64,000 nt of DNA, taken from positions 221,024 to 285,023 of the forward strand of contig LJSV01000004.1 of the NCBI GenBank assembly GCA_001314715.1, read 5' to 3'. Under the pieces are notes generated by a model that saw nothing but the letters and a program-made list of their open reading frames with translations, was not told the DNA's origin and did not search any database. Below, one piece after another: positions 1 through 8,249 of the stretch. Position 1 is the stretch's first letter. Each line of letters begins with the position of its first letter. Source of the DNA: Rhodobacteraceae bacterium HLUCCA12 (GTDB taxonomy: Bacteria > Pseudomonadota > Alphaproteobacteria > Rhodobacterales > Rhodobacteraceae). A program made the position numbers and the translations under genes.

Positions 1-90
1 CGGAAAATAGTCTGGCGGAAAGGCGATGGCCCCGTCGGTCAGGATTGTCACTTCGGCCGAGCCGATCTTGCGCGTGGCGGTTCTGGTCAT
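1..90 (-). CDS. MBL-fold metallo-hydrolase, N-terminal fragment (runs off window)
   Basis: Only the first 30 codons are inside the window; the gene continues beyond base 1. The peptide begins MTRTATRKIGSAEVTILTDG and continues with a hydrophobic, proline-containing stretch. This resembles the N-terminus of metallo-beta-lactamase-fold hydrolases of the VTVLSDG type. A good ribosome binding site (GAGGGGAG) lies just upstream of the ATG at 90. The metal-binding HxHxDH motif would be outside the window, so the family call is tentative. Confidence 0.5.
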   Translation of the reverse strand, partial: MTRTATRKIGSAEVTILTDGAIAFPPDYFP

Positions 91-241
91 CGGATAACTC
101 CCCTCATTCCAGTTTTCGGAATGCTAGCATGACGCGGTGCACTGACAAGGGTTCGCCTGTGGCAGGGCCTGCCGGGCGGCAGACACGAGCGGTTGCGGTT
201 GCTCGCAGACGCTTGGCCCGAGGCCGCAGGCTCGGCATCGC

Positions 242-982
242 TCAGGCCCGGCGAGGCGTCAGCCACCACAGTACGCCAAGCCCCACCGCCGCGACCAGCG
301 CCAGCAAGGCCACGTCAACATGCCGCCCGAAATTGGCCAGGGCGATCCCTGCCAGCGCCCATCCCATCGCAAGCGGATAGGCACCACCGGGGCGCATCAC
401 ACCCGTGACCGCCGCGGCGACGATCGCGGCCAGAACGATCATCGCCCATGCCGCAATGCGCGGCGATTCGATAATCCCGAAACCGCCCAGGACCACACCC
501 AGCGACACGAAACTCGCCGCAGTGAGCCAGCCCGCGAATAGCCCGACCGGGGCACGGGCGAGCCAGAATTCACGATCTGGTGCGCGATCGAGCGCCAGAA
601 GCGCCAGGGCCAGCATCACAAAGATCCAGACCGCCGCCAGCACCGGGCTTGGACCGGCAATCCAGAGCCACGCGCCCCCCAGCACCATGGACCCGGCCAG
701 CGGCCAGCGCATCCGGTCCCAATCCGCGCTCTCGGCCCGGCGCAAGAGACCGTAACCCGCGCTGATCAGAAGCCACAGATAGATCACGCCCCAGATCGAA
801 AAGGCAAAACCCACCGGCTGCACCGGCGGATCCGCGATCGCCTGGGGCATCTGATCAAGGCGGTATCCCTGGAAATCAGGCGCGGCATAGGAAAGCGCGA
901 TAAACGCCATGGCCGCCGTCACAGTCAGAATGGCGCGCATCCTGGCACCATCAACCCGTTCGTTCCGGTCTGGATCAAGCAT
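242..982 (-). CDS. TspO/MBR-related tryptophan-rich membrane protein
   Basis: A 246-residue, very hydrophobic protein with about seven predicted membrane segments and the motif FSIWGVIYLWLL near residues 60-75. That motif is typical of the TspO/MBR-like proteins often annotated as tryptophan-rich sensory proteins. The ATG at 982 is preferred because GGAGG lies 8 bases upstream; a longer reading would run through the tRNA-Arg gene. The protein is longer than classical TspO (about 160 residues), so it belongs to the extended relatives whose ligand is unknown. It reads away from the tRNA gene and probably forms its own transcript. Confidence 0.75.
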   Translation of the reverse strand: MLDPDRNERVDGARMRAILTVTAAMAFIALSYAAPDFQGYRLDQMPQAIADPPVQPVGFAFSIWGVIYLWLLISAGYGLLRRAESADWDRMRWPLAGSMVLGGAWLWIAGPSPVLAAVWIFVMLALALLALDRAPDREFWLARAPVGLFAGWLTAASFVSLGVVLGGFGIIESPRIAAWAMIVLAAIVAAAVTGVMRPGGAYPLAMGWALAGIALANFGRHVDVALLALVAAVGLGVLWWLTPRRA

Positions 983-1081
983 GGCAAAATCCTCCACGCC
1001 TCTCAGCGTCTGCATTGGCCCTGAGGTAATATGCCGCCGCCGCCATTCAACCCGGCCATACATGCGCACGGGTGGCAACAT

Positions 1082-1158
1082 TGGTGACCCCGGCAGGATT
1101 CGAACCTGCAACCTGCCCCTTAGGAGGGGGCTGCTCTATCCAGTTGAGCCACGGGGCC
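1082..1158 (-). tRNA. tRNA-Arg (anticodon CCT)
   Basis: A full cloverleaf can be folded on the minus strand. It has a 7-bp acceptor (GGCCCCG/CGGGGTC, one G-T pair), D stem GCTC/GAGC, anticodon stem GCCCC/GGGGC with loop CTCCTAA (anticodon CCT), and T stem GCAGG/CCTGC with loop TTCGAAT. The 3' CCA is encoded. It reads the rare AGG arginine codon. It lies between two divergent protein genes. Confidence 0.97.
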
Positions 1159-1392
1159 ATGCGCCCCGTTATTGGCCGCAATCCCTGCCCATGGCAAGAC
1201 GACGAACACATTTTGCGCGAAAAGGCGTTTGCCCGCGGCGACCGCAGTCGGACTTTGACACCGCGCGGAATGGCGATACAAAGATGCACCCGCCTCGCCG
1301 GACATTGCCGCCTTGCACCGCCTTCCGCCCGGTGCCCGCTGCATCGCCAGGCCGGGCGACCGTCCGAATTCCAAGGAAGCGATCCGCCCGCC

Positions 1393-2427
1393 ATGACGCA
1401 ACACCGACACGAACCCGCGCGCCGCCCGTTGACCCTGCGCGATGTCTCCGAGGCTTGCGGGGTCAGCGAGATGACCGTCAGCCGGGTCCTGCGCAACCGC
1501 GACGATGTATCGCCCGCCACGCGCGAAAAGGTGCTCGCCGCGGCACGCACACTTGGTTACGTCCCCAACAAGATCGCCGGGGCGCTGGCCTCGCAGCAGG
1601 TCAATCTGGTGGCGGTCATCGTCCCGTCGCTGTCGAACATGGTCTTTCCCGAGGTTCTCGGCGGGATTTCGGCCGCGCTGGAGGATACGGGCCTGCAACC
1701 GGTGTTCGGCGTGACCAACTATTCGCCCGAGCGCGAAGAGAACGTCCTGTACGAAATGCTGTCATGGCGGCCGTCGGGTGTCATCCTGGCGGGGCTTGAA
1801 CATACGCCCGCCGCCCGTGCGATGCTGGAAAACGCCGGCATTCCGATCGTCGAAATCATGGATATCGACGGCCCCGCCATCGATTCGGTGGTTGGAATAT
1901 CGCACCGCGCTGCAGGTCGGCAGATGGCCGATGCCATTGCCGCGGCCGGATATCGGCGGATCGGCTTTCTGGGCACCAAGATGGGCGGCGACCATCGGGC
2001 GCGCAAACGGCTTGACGGGCTGACCGAGGGACTGGCCGCGCACGGGCTGGTCGTATCCGATACCGAGTTCTATTCTGGGGGATCGGCGCTCAGGAAAGGG
2101 CGCGAAATGACCCAAGCCATACTGGAGCGCAGCCCGGATCTGGATTTTCTGTATTATTCGAACGACATGATCGGGGCGGGCGGGCTGCTCTACTGCCTGG
2201 AACAGGGCTATGACATCCCCGAGAAGCTTGGCCTAGCGGGGTTCAACGGCACTGATTTCCTGGAGGGTTTGCCGATGCGCCTGGCCACGATCGACGCCTG
2301 CCGCCGCGAGATCGGGGAAAAGGCGGCCAGGATCATCTCCGGCAAGGGGATCGACGGCGTGATCGGGGGCCTGCGGATCGAGCTTACACCCCGTTTCGAA
2401 CCGGGCGACACCATCCGCAAGAGCTAA
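1393..2427 (+). CDS. LacI-family transcriptional regulator, GntR-like
   Basis: A 344-residue protein of normal LacI length. Residues 15-38 (LTLRDVSEACGVSEMTVSRV) are the helix-turn-helix and hinge start; the rest is the periplasmic-binding-protein-like effector domain. Segments such as PSLSNMVFPEVL, GIPIVEIMD and the SNDMI effector strand match the E. coli gluconate repressor GntR more than LacI or PurR, so a sugar-acid ligand is plausible but inferred. The ATG at 1393 places the HTH at the usual distance from the N-terminus; upstream in-frame sequence overlaps the tRNA. No sugar-acid catabolic genes lie nearby, so the target operon is probably elsewhere. Confidence 0.9.
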   Translation: MTQHRHEPARRPLTLRDVSEACGVSEMTVSRVLRNRDDVSPATREKVLAAARTLGYVPNKIAGALASQQVNLVAVIVPSLSNMVFPEVLGGISAALEDTGLQPVFGVTNYSPEREENVLYEMLSWRPSGVILAGLEHTPAARAMLENAGIPIVEIMDIDGPAIDSVVGISHRAAGRQMADAIAAAGYRRIGFLGTKMGGDHRARKRLDGLTEGLAAHGLVVSDTEFYSGGSALRKGREMTQAILERSPDLDFLYYSNDMIGAGGLLYCLEQGYDIPEKLGLAGFNGTDFLEGLPMRLATIDACRREIGEKAARIISGKGIDGVIGGLRIELTPRFEPGDTIRKS

Positions 2428-2453
2428 GCTTCATTGGCTGAAAAATGCCGACC

Positions 2454-2514
2454 GGGGGCGCCAGCCCCCCATCTTCTTCGCAAAAGCAGTCACCCCGGGC
2501 GCAAGCCCGGGGTG
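2454..2514. terminator. two strong hairpins between convergent genes (bidirectional terminator candidate)
   Basis: The first hairpin is GGGGGC(GCCA)GCCCCC at 2454-2469. The second, at 2491-2514, is a perfect 10-bp stem CACCCCGGGC/GCCCGGGGTG closed by a GCAA tetraloop (GNRA class). They lie between the stop of the LacI-type gene and the stop of amtB. No T-run follows, so Rho-independent termination is not proven. Confidence 0.5.
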
Positions 2515-2538
2515 TCCGCATGGTCATGTGGCGATACG

Positions 2539-3891
2539 TCAGCCGCGGGTGAAATCGGGATAGGCTTCCATCCCCAGTTCGGTCTTGTCGAGGCCTGTCA
2601 CCTCGGACTCAGCGTCGACCCGCAGGCCCATCACCGCCTTGACCACCAGCCAGACGATGGCCGAGGCGGCGACAACGAAGATGGCGGTGGCGATGATCCC
2701 GTAAAGCTGCGCCCCCAGCGTCGCATCGTCATTGCTCAGAACGACGGCGATCGTGCCCCAGATCCCGGCGAACAGGTGCACCGGGATCGCGCCGACCACA
2801 TCGTCGATCTTGAGCTTGTCCAGAAGCGGCACGGTAACCACGACGATCACGCCGCCGATCGCACCGATCAACGAGGCCAGGCCCAGGCCGGGCGCCAGCG
2901 GCTCGGCGGTGATGGCCACCAGCCCGCCCAGCGCACCGTTCAGCATCAGCGTCAGGTCGGCCTTCTTGAACATGACCTGCGTCAGGATCAGCGCGGCCAA
3001 CGCGCCGGCAGCGGCAGCGGCGTTGGTATTGGCAAAGATCCGGCTGACATCGGCCACGTCCCCGACCGTGCCCATCGCCAGTTGCGAGGCGCCATTGAAC
3101 CCGAACCAGCCCATCCACAGGATGAACGTGCCCAGCGTCGCCAGCGCAAGGTTCGAGCCGGGGATCGGATTGACCTTACCGTCCTTACTGTATTTCCCGA
3201 TCCGGGGGCCAAGGATCAGCGCACCAACCAGTGCGGCCCATCCACCGACGGAATGCACGATCGTCGAGCCCGCGAAATCCGAGAATCCGGCCTCGCTCAG
3301 GAAACCGCCGCCCCAGGTCCAGCTCGCCTGCACCGGATAGATCAGCGCGGTCAGAACCACGACGAACACGAAAAAGCCGTTGAGCTTGATACGTTCGGCC
3401 AGTGCGCCCGACACGATCGAGGCGGTGGTGGCACAGAACATCAACTGAAAGAAGAAATCCGATCCGACCGAGGCATAGCTGACATCGGCGGCCTCGTCGG
3501 CGGTGATGCCAACAGCTTCAAGCTCGGTCGGCGAAAAGGCGCCCACCCATCCCTCGATCAACCAGCCATCGCCCGGATACATCAGGTTGAAGCCGATCAG
3601 ATAGTAGAGAAACGCGGCAATGGCGAAGAGGCCGATATTCTTGGTAAGCTGCATCGTGACGTTCTTGGAACGTACGAAACCGGCTTCGAGCATGGCAAAG
3701 CCGGCGGCCATCCAGAACACCAGCACACCGCCCAGCAAGAACAGAAGCGAGTTGAAGATGAATACCATCTCGACGTTCAGCGCGCTCAGGGCGCTGGATG
3801 CATCGCCGGATTCACCGGCGTCCTGGGCATGGGCCAGCAAGGGCGCAAGGATCGCCACCGATGCCAGCAGAAGAGAATTCTTGAGTTTCAT
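2539..3891 (-). CDS. amtB: ammonium transporter AmtB
   Basis: A 450-residue Amt/Mep/Rh-family channel with an N-terminal signal peptide (cleavage probably after AHA, near residue 22) and about eleven membrane helices. The conserved pore histidines appear in FAGSTIVHSVGG and VHLFAGIWGT, and the C-terminal tail GLDKTELGMEAY is the usual GlnK-contacting segment. It conducts NH4+/NH3 into the cytoplasm. The ATG at 3891 follows glnK by 26 bp in the same direction, the classical glnK-amtB operon, so it is probably nitrogen-regulated together with glnK. Confidence 0.97.
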   Translation of the reverse strand: MKLKNSLLLASVAILAPLLAHAQDAGESGDASSALSALNVEMVFIFNSLLFLLGGVLVFWMAAGFAMLEAGFVRSKNVTMQLTKNIGLFAIAAFLYYLIGFNLMYPGDGWLIEGWVGAFSPTELEAVGITADEAADVSYASVGSDFFFQLMFCATTASIVSGALAERIKLNGFFVFVVVLTALIYPVQASWTWGGGFLSEAGFSDFAGSTIVHSVGGWAALVGALILGPRIGKYSKDGKVNPIPGSNLALATLGTFILWMGWFGFNGASQLAMGTVGDVADVSRIFANTNAAAAAGALAALILTQVMFKKADLTLMLNGALGGLVAITAEPLAPGLGLASLIGAIGGVIVVVTVPLLDKLKIDDVVGAIPVHLFAGIWGTIAVVLSNDDATLGAQLYGIIATAIFVVAASAIVWLVVKAVMGLRVDAESEVTGLDKTELGMEAYPDFTRG

Positions 3892-3917
3892 GTCGGTCAA
3901 CCTTTGCTGAATTGCGA

Positions 3918-4256
3918 TCAGAGCGCGTCTTCGCCGGATTCGCCCGTGCGCACCCTGAGCGCCTGCTCCAGGTCCAGGACGAACACCTTGCCGTCGCCGA
4001 TCTTTCCGGTGCGGGCGGCCTTTTGCAGGGTTTCCACGACCTGTTCGGCCATCGCGTCGCTGACCGCGATTTCCAGCTTGATCTTGGGTACGAAATTCAC
4101 GGCGTATTCGGCGCCGCGATAGATCTCGGTATGGCCCGACTGTGCGCCGAACCCCTTGATTTCGGTAACCATCAGACCGCGAACGCCAATGGCGGTGAGC
4201 GCCTCGCGCACCTCCTCCAGCTTGAACGGCTTGATTGCTGCGATGATGAATTTCAC
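3918..4256 (-). CDS. glnK: PII nitrogen regulatory protein GlnK
   Basis: A 112-residue protein, exactly PII length. It starts at GTG 4256 with the RBS GAGGGGGC, giving the canonical N-terminus MKFIIAAIKPFKLEEVREAL. The T-loop carries Tyr51 in TEIYRGAEYAV, the uridylylation site, and the C-terminal signature GKIGDGKVFVLDLEQALRVR is intact. It senses ATP/ADP and 2-oxoglutarate and blocks AmtB when nitrogen is plentiful. It is the first gene of the glnK-amtB operon. Confidence 0.97.
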   Translation of the reverse strand: MKFIIAAIKPFKLEEVREALTAIGVRGLMVTEIKGFGAQSGHTEIYRGAEYAVNFVPKIKLEIAVSDAMAEQVVETLQKAARTGKIGDGKVFVLDLEQALRVRTGESGEDAL

Positions 4257-4395
4257 GAGTTGCCCCCTCTTCGCGCTTTGATTTGCAGGGCCGCCCGACG
4301 GGGCGTCCTGCCCATATGGGGAATGCCGCAGGTGCAAAGGGCAACGTTTGCGACGGCAATCACGGGGGGTCAGACCGCGTTTTATGCCGATCTTT

Positions 4396-4412
4396 TGCAC
4401 AAATCATGGGCA
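4396..4412. promoter_or_regulatory. possible NtrC-like dyad upstream of glnK
   Basis: TGCAC-N7-GGGCA, about 140 bp upstream of the glnK start, resembles the NtrC enhancer pattern (GCAC-N7-GTGC) with one mismatch. I could not find a convincing sigma-54 GG-N10-GC promoter downstream of it. The rest of the 270-bp glnK/PBP intergenic region shows nothing else clear. Confidence 0.22.
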
Positions 4413-4526
4413 TTGGTGAATTTTTAGGCATATCACGAAGGCGAATCACGCTGCCCGAGACCTCCACAAAGCGTGAGCGGGGCTGTATTGTGGGGCGATA
4501 ACGGCAGGACAGTGCAGTAAACAGGC

Positions 4527-6689
4527 ATGGCGAATTCAGGCAAACGGCGCCCTCCCCTCGTGGCCGAGCGGCGATCAGACACGCGGGCGCGGACGTCGTC
4601 CGGATCGGGCAACGCCCAGCCTGCGCGCAGATCCGGGCGCGGTTCGCGCCCGCCGCGCAAGGGCAATCTCGTGATGCGAATCTTCGGCGCAACCTTCGGT
4701 TTCGTCTGGCGGATGATCTGGGGCGTTGCCTGGCGCACGCTGGCGGTTCTGACGCTGCTGCTGGCTGTGGCGACGCTCTATTTCTATACCACGCTGCCGC
4801 AGTTGAACGATCTGCTGGACGGCCGTTCGCGGGGCTCGGTCACGATGCTGGATGCCGATGGCCAGGTCTATGCCTGGCGTGGCGAAAGTTTCGGCGGCTT
4901 GATCAACACCGACAACGTCTCGCCCTATCTGCGCGATGCCATTGTTGCCACCGAAGACCGCCGTTTCTGGTGGCATTTCGGCATCAGCCCGCGCGGGATC
5001 GCCGGGGCCATTCGCACCAACATCGGCGCCGGGCGTGGCCCGTTCAGCGGTGCCGGCGGGTCCACGATCACGCAGCAGGTTGCCAAGCTTCTGTGCCTTG
5101 GCCGTCCCTTCGACCCTGACCAATGGGAATCCGAGGCCGAGTATGAGGCCGACTGCCGGCGTGGCACGCTCTGGCGCAAGATCAAGGAATTGCCCTATGC
5201 CTTCGCGCTTGAGCTGCGCTACACCAAGGAAGAAATCCTGACGATCTATATGAACCGTGCATTCCTGGGCGCGGGGTCACGCGGCTTCGAGGCTGCGGCG
5301 CAACGCTATTTCGGCCGTTCCGCCGCCGAGGTCGGCCCGTCCGAGGCCGCGATGCTGGCCGGGCTCTTGGTGGCGCCATCCTACTATGCACCCACGCGCA
5401 ACCTTCGCCGCGCGCAGGAACGGGCGAATGTGGTGATCGGCCTGATGGAGCGCGAAGGATACCTGACCGAGGTCGAGGTCGCCGAGGCGCGCGCCTTTCC
5501 GGCGACCCTGTCGCTTGCCGCCGCCAGCCGGACCGGCGGATACTTTGCCGATTGGGTCATGCAGACCGGGCCGGCCTATCTGACGCGCGAGACCACCGAG
5601 GACGTGGTCATCCAGACCACGCTGGACCAGCGCATCCAGACGTCTGCCGAAGAGGCGTTGGCCTATGTTTTCCAAACCAGCGTGCGTGACGATTCGCAGG
5701 CGGAAGCCGCGATCGTGGTCATGTCTGCCGACGGTGCCGTGCGCGGAATGGTGGGTGGGCGCTCGTATGTGCCGGGCGGGTTCAACCGCGCCACCCAGGC
5801 AGAGCGGCAGACCGGGTCGGCCTTCAAGCCCTTTGTGTATGCCCTGGCCATGGAGGTCGGATACGAGCCCTATGACGTGGTCGAGGATGCGCCGCTGACG
5901 CTTGACGTTCCGGGGTCCGGCCCCTGGACGCCGCGCAACTATACCAACGAATTTCTGGGCATGATGACCCTGACCGAGGCGCTGGCCCGGTCGCAGAACA
6001 TTCCCGCGGTGCGCATTTCCGAGGCGATGGGGCGCGAAGAGGTGCGGCGCGCGGCCAACGCTTTTGGCCTGAGCAGTGAACTGGCCGAGGGTCCGGCGCT
6101 GGCACTGGGCGCATCCGAGTCGACCTTGCTGGACATGACTGGCGCCTATGCCGGCATCCTTAATGGCGGCAGCGCGGTCCGGCCCTATGGCTTCACCGAG
6201 CTGCGGCTGGCAACCGAAAGCGAGCCGCTGATGGGAATCGGCGGCGGCATCCGGCGTCGCGTGATCTCCGATGACGCGGCGATGCGCCTGACCTGGATGA
6301 TGACGCAAGTGCTGGAGGCCCCCTATGGCACCGGACGCCGCGCCGCATTGCCCGACGGGCGCGAAGCTGCGGGCAAGACCGGCACCACCCAGGCCGCGCG
6401 CGACGCGTGGTTCGTGGGCTTTACCGCCGATTATGTGGTCGGGGTCTGGATGGGCAACGACGACAACGAACCGCTGACCGGTGTCACCGGCGGCGGGCTG
6501 CCCGCCGACATCTGGCGCGAGACGATGACCCGCATCCATGAGGACACGCCCCTGCGGGCGCTGCCGATGATCGAGCCCGAGCGCCCGGAACTGGAACCGC
6601 CATCGACCCGACAGCCGGACAACGGCACCGGCGGGGGCCGGCTGGGCGATTCGATCCGCGATCTTCTGGGCGGTATTCTGGGGCAATAG
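4527..6689 (+). CDS. class A penicillin-binding protein (PBP1A-type transglycosylase/transpeptidase)
   Basis: A 720-residue bifunctional cell-wall synthase. It has a basic cytoplasmic tail (1-50), one membrane anchor (about 55-88), and a GT51 glycosyltransferase domain. In GT51, Glu143 lies in ATEDRRFWWHFG, followed by GGSTITQQVAKLL and the KEEILTIYMN motif. The transpeptidase domain has the nucleophile Ser431 in GSAFKPF, the SQN motif in ARSQNIPAVRI, and K617-T-G in AGKTGTT. It polymerises lipid II and crosslinks peptidoglycan in the periplasm. It has no partner gene in an operon and reads divergently from glnK. It ends with a short disordered Pro/Gly tail. Confidence 0.94.
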   Translation: MANSGKRRPPLVAERRSDTRARTSSGSGNAQPARRSGRGSRPPRKGNLVMRIFGATFGFVWRMIWGVAWRTLAVLTLLLAVATLYFYTTLPQLNDLLDGRSRGSVTMLDADGQVYAWRGESFGGLINTDNVSPYLRDAIVATEDRRFWWHFGISPRGIAGAIRTNIGAGRGPFSGAGGSTITQQVAKLLCLGRPFDPDQWESEAEYEADCRRGTLWRKIKELPYAFALELRYTKEEILTIYMNRAFLGAGSRGFEAAAQRYFGRSAAEVGPSEAAMLAGLLVAPSYYAPTRNLRRAQERANVVIGLMEREGYLTEVEVAEARAFPATLSLAAASRTGGYFADWVMQTGPAYLTRETTEDVVIQTTLDQRIQTSAEEALAYVFQTSVRDDSQAEAAIVVMSADGAVRGMVGGRSYVPGGFNRATQAERQTGSAFKPFVYALAMEVGYEPYDVVEDAPLTLDVPGSGPWTPRNYTNEFLGMMTLTEALARSQNIPAVRISEAMGREEVRRAANAFGLSSELAEGPALALGASESTLLDMTGAYAGILNGGSAVRPYGFTELRLATESEPLMGIGGGIRRRVISDDAAMRLTWMMTQVLEAPYGTGRRAALPDGREAAGKTGTTQAARDAWFVGFTADYVVGVWMGNDDNEPLTGVTGGGLPADIWRETMTRIHEDTPLRALPMIEPERPELEPPSTRQPDNGTGGGRLGDSIRDLLGGILGQ

Positions 6690-6718
6690 GGCCCTGGGCC
6701 GAATGGTCGATTCCGGCA

Positions 6719-6758
6719 GGGGCCGGCCGCGCCGCTATGTCGTGCTTGTCCCGGCCCC
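6719..6758. terminator. inverted repeat between convergent genes
   Basis: GGGGCCGG (6719-6726) can pair with CCGGCCCC (6751-6758) across a 24-nt loop, between the PBP stop and the mlaC stop. There is no T-run, so it is only a weak candidate for a transcription end. Confidence 0.3.
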
Positions 6759-6790
6759 GCCCGGCGCACCGGTTGGCAGGGGTCGCCCGG

Positions 6791-7399
6791 TCATCCGGCG
6801 CTTGCGAGACCCTCGATCAGGCGGTCGAGCTGCCCGCCCCTGCGCTCCAGCATCGAGCCGATCTCCTGGCGTTCGGCGGCCAGCAGGTTCACCCCCTCGA
6901 TGATCAGGTTGAAGAACAGGTGCCGTCCGCTGCGATCCGAGACATGCCAGCGCACCTCGAACGGGGGCTGGCCGCGCAGCGTCATGGTCGAGATAACTTC
7001 CCAGTAGCTCTGGACCTCGCGCGCGCCGGTCACATCGGCCTCGGCCCCAATGAAACGGCGGAACTGACGCCCATACTTGCGTGCCATGTAGCCGCGAAAG
7101 GCGTCGGTAAAGGCCGAAAGCTGCTGCTGGCTGGCCGACCGGGCGGGCGGGCCCAGCACCGAGCGCGCGATGACGGGGATGTCGCCGTAGTCGTTGAACA
7201 GGGTTTCGAACCGGCGCAGCATCTGCTCTTCGGTATCGGAGGAATTGATGATCGTGTGCACATCGTCCATGACGGTGCCGATCAGGGATCGGGCCTCGTC
7301 CTGGGTCATGGCCGCGGCCGGAACGGCGGTCTGCGTCAGTGCGCCGACCGCCGTCAGCCCGATCAGGAAATGGCGTCTGTCAATCTTCGAAATCTGCAT
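6791..7399 (-). CDS. mlaC: MlaC-like phospholipid-binding ABC transporter substrate protein
   Basis: About 202 residues with a Tat-like leader (DRRHFLIGLTAVGAL), then the MlaC/Ttg2D fold with RFETLFNDYGDIPVIARSVLG, FRGYMARKYGRQF and YWEVISTMTLRG. MlaC shuttles phospholipid across the periplasm between the outer-membrane MlaA complex and the inner-membrane MlaFEDB transporter. The start at 7399 lies 20 bp inside the end of mlaA, suggesting translational coupling; its own RBS is weak, and an in-frame ATG at 7420 is an alternative. The mlaFED genes are not in this window. Confidence 0.85.
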   Translation of the reverse strand: MQISKIDRRHFLIGLTAVGALTQTAVPAAAMTQDEARSLIGTVMDDVHTIINSSDTEEQMLRRFETLFNDYGDIPVIARSVLGPPARSASQQQLSAFTDAFRGYMARKYGRQFRRFIGAEADVTGAREVQSYWEVISTMTLRGQPPFEVRWHVSDRSGRHLFFNLIIEGVNLLAAERQEIGSMLERRGGQLDRLIEGLASAG

Positions 7400-8123
7400 A
7401 GGGATCAATAAACTCTTCTTCATTTTCATCGCCCAGATTGTAACGCCGCATCTGCAGGAACAGAAGCCTGCCTTGAACGTAGGGATCCGCACTAGCCATC
7501 ACATTTGCGTCGATCAGGTCGCCATATTCAGCGCGATCGGCCAGACGCGCGGCCAGACGTGCGGCGACCGTGCCGCCATATTCGCGACCGGGCAGCAGAT
7601 GCCCCAGAGGGTCAAGAAAGGCATCGACCACCATGCCCGCCGCATCGCGCTCGGTCGACGGACCGAGGAAGGGCAGCATCACGAAGGCCCCTTCGTTCAC
7701 GCCCCAGACGTGGAGGGTTTCGCCAAAGTCACTGCGTTGGTCGTGCAGGCCGATCTGCCCGGCCGGGTCGAACAGACCTGCCAGCCCGATCGTGCTGTTG
7801 ATCGCAAAGCGCAATGTATTCTCGATCGCGCGGTCGGGCCGGGCCTGAAGCAGGTTGTTCACCACAGTGCCGGGTATCGACAGGTTGCTGCCGAAATTCC
7901 CGACCAGATCGCGCACCGGGCTGTCGGACGGCTCGCCCGAATCGCCCAGAATGGCGCGATCGACGGCCACATTGGTCTCGAACCAGGCGCGGTTGGTCTC
8001 CTCGTAGGGGTCGTGGACTTCGACGCCGGGCGGGCGCGGGCTGCAGGCTGCAAGCCCTGCGACCAGCGCCAGGACCGCCATCAGTCGAAAGCCGTGCCAA
8101 GTGCGATTGCCATGTTCGAGCAC
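7380..8123 (-). CDS. mlaA: MlaA-family outer-membrane lipoprotein (VacJ)
   Basis: A 247-residue lipoprotein with lipobox LAAC near residue 27, followed by the MlaA hallmark DPYEETNRAWFETN and the FLGPSTERDAAG segment. It removes mislocalised phospholipid from the outer leaflet of the outer membrane and hands it to MlaC. It starts at GTG 8123 with a strong RBS (AGGAGGG) 7 bases upstream. It overlaps mlaC by 20 bp, forming a compact mlaA-mlaC unit. Confidence 0.92.
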   Translation of the reverse strand: MLEHGNRTWHGFRLMAVLALVAGLAACSPRPPGVEVHDPYEETNRAWFETNVAVDRAILGDSGEPSDSPVRDLVGNFGSNLSIPGTVVNNLLQARPDRAIENTLRFAINSTIGLAGLFDPAGQIGLHDQRSDFGETLHVWGVNEGAFVMLPFLGPSTERDAAGMVVDAFLDPLGHLLPGREYGGTVAARLAARLADRAEYGDLIDANVMASADPYVQGRLLFLQMRRYNLGDENEEEFIDPYADFED

Positions 8124-8249
8124 CGGGCCCCCTCCTGTGGTGTTTACGGTTTGCTAGCGCCTGCCGCGTAACGTGAATGTATAGGCCGCAGGCAGGGTAA
8201 GACAACCACCGCCGAACGCCATCGGACCACCGGCGGGGCACACCATCGC

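Noticed and set aside
2434..4122. 562-residue open frame on the plus strand
   Set aside because: Antisense to amtB and glnK, both certain genes.
4257..4380. Sigma-54 promoter for glnK
   Set aside because: I searched the minus strand for GG-N10-GC with the usual context and found no convincing match.
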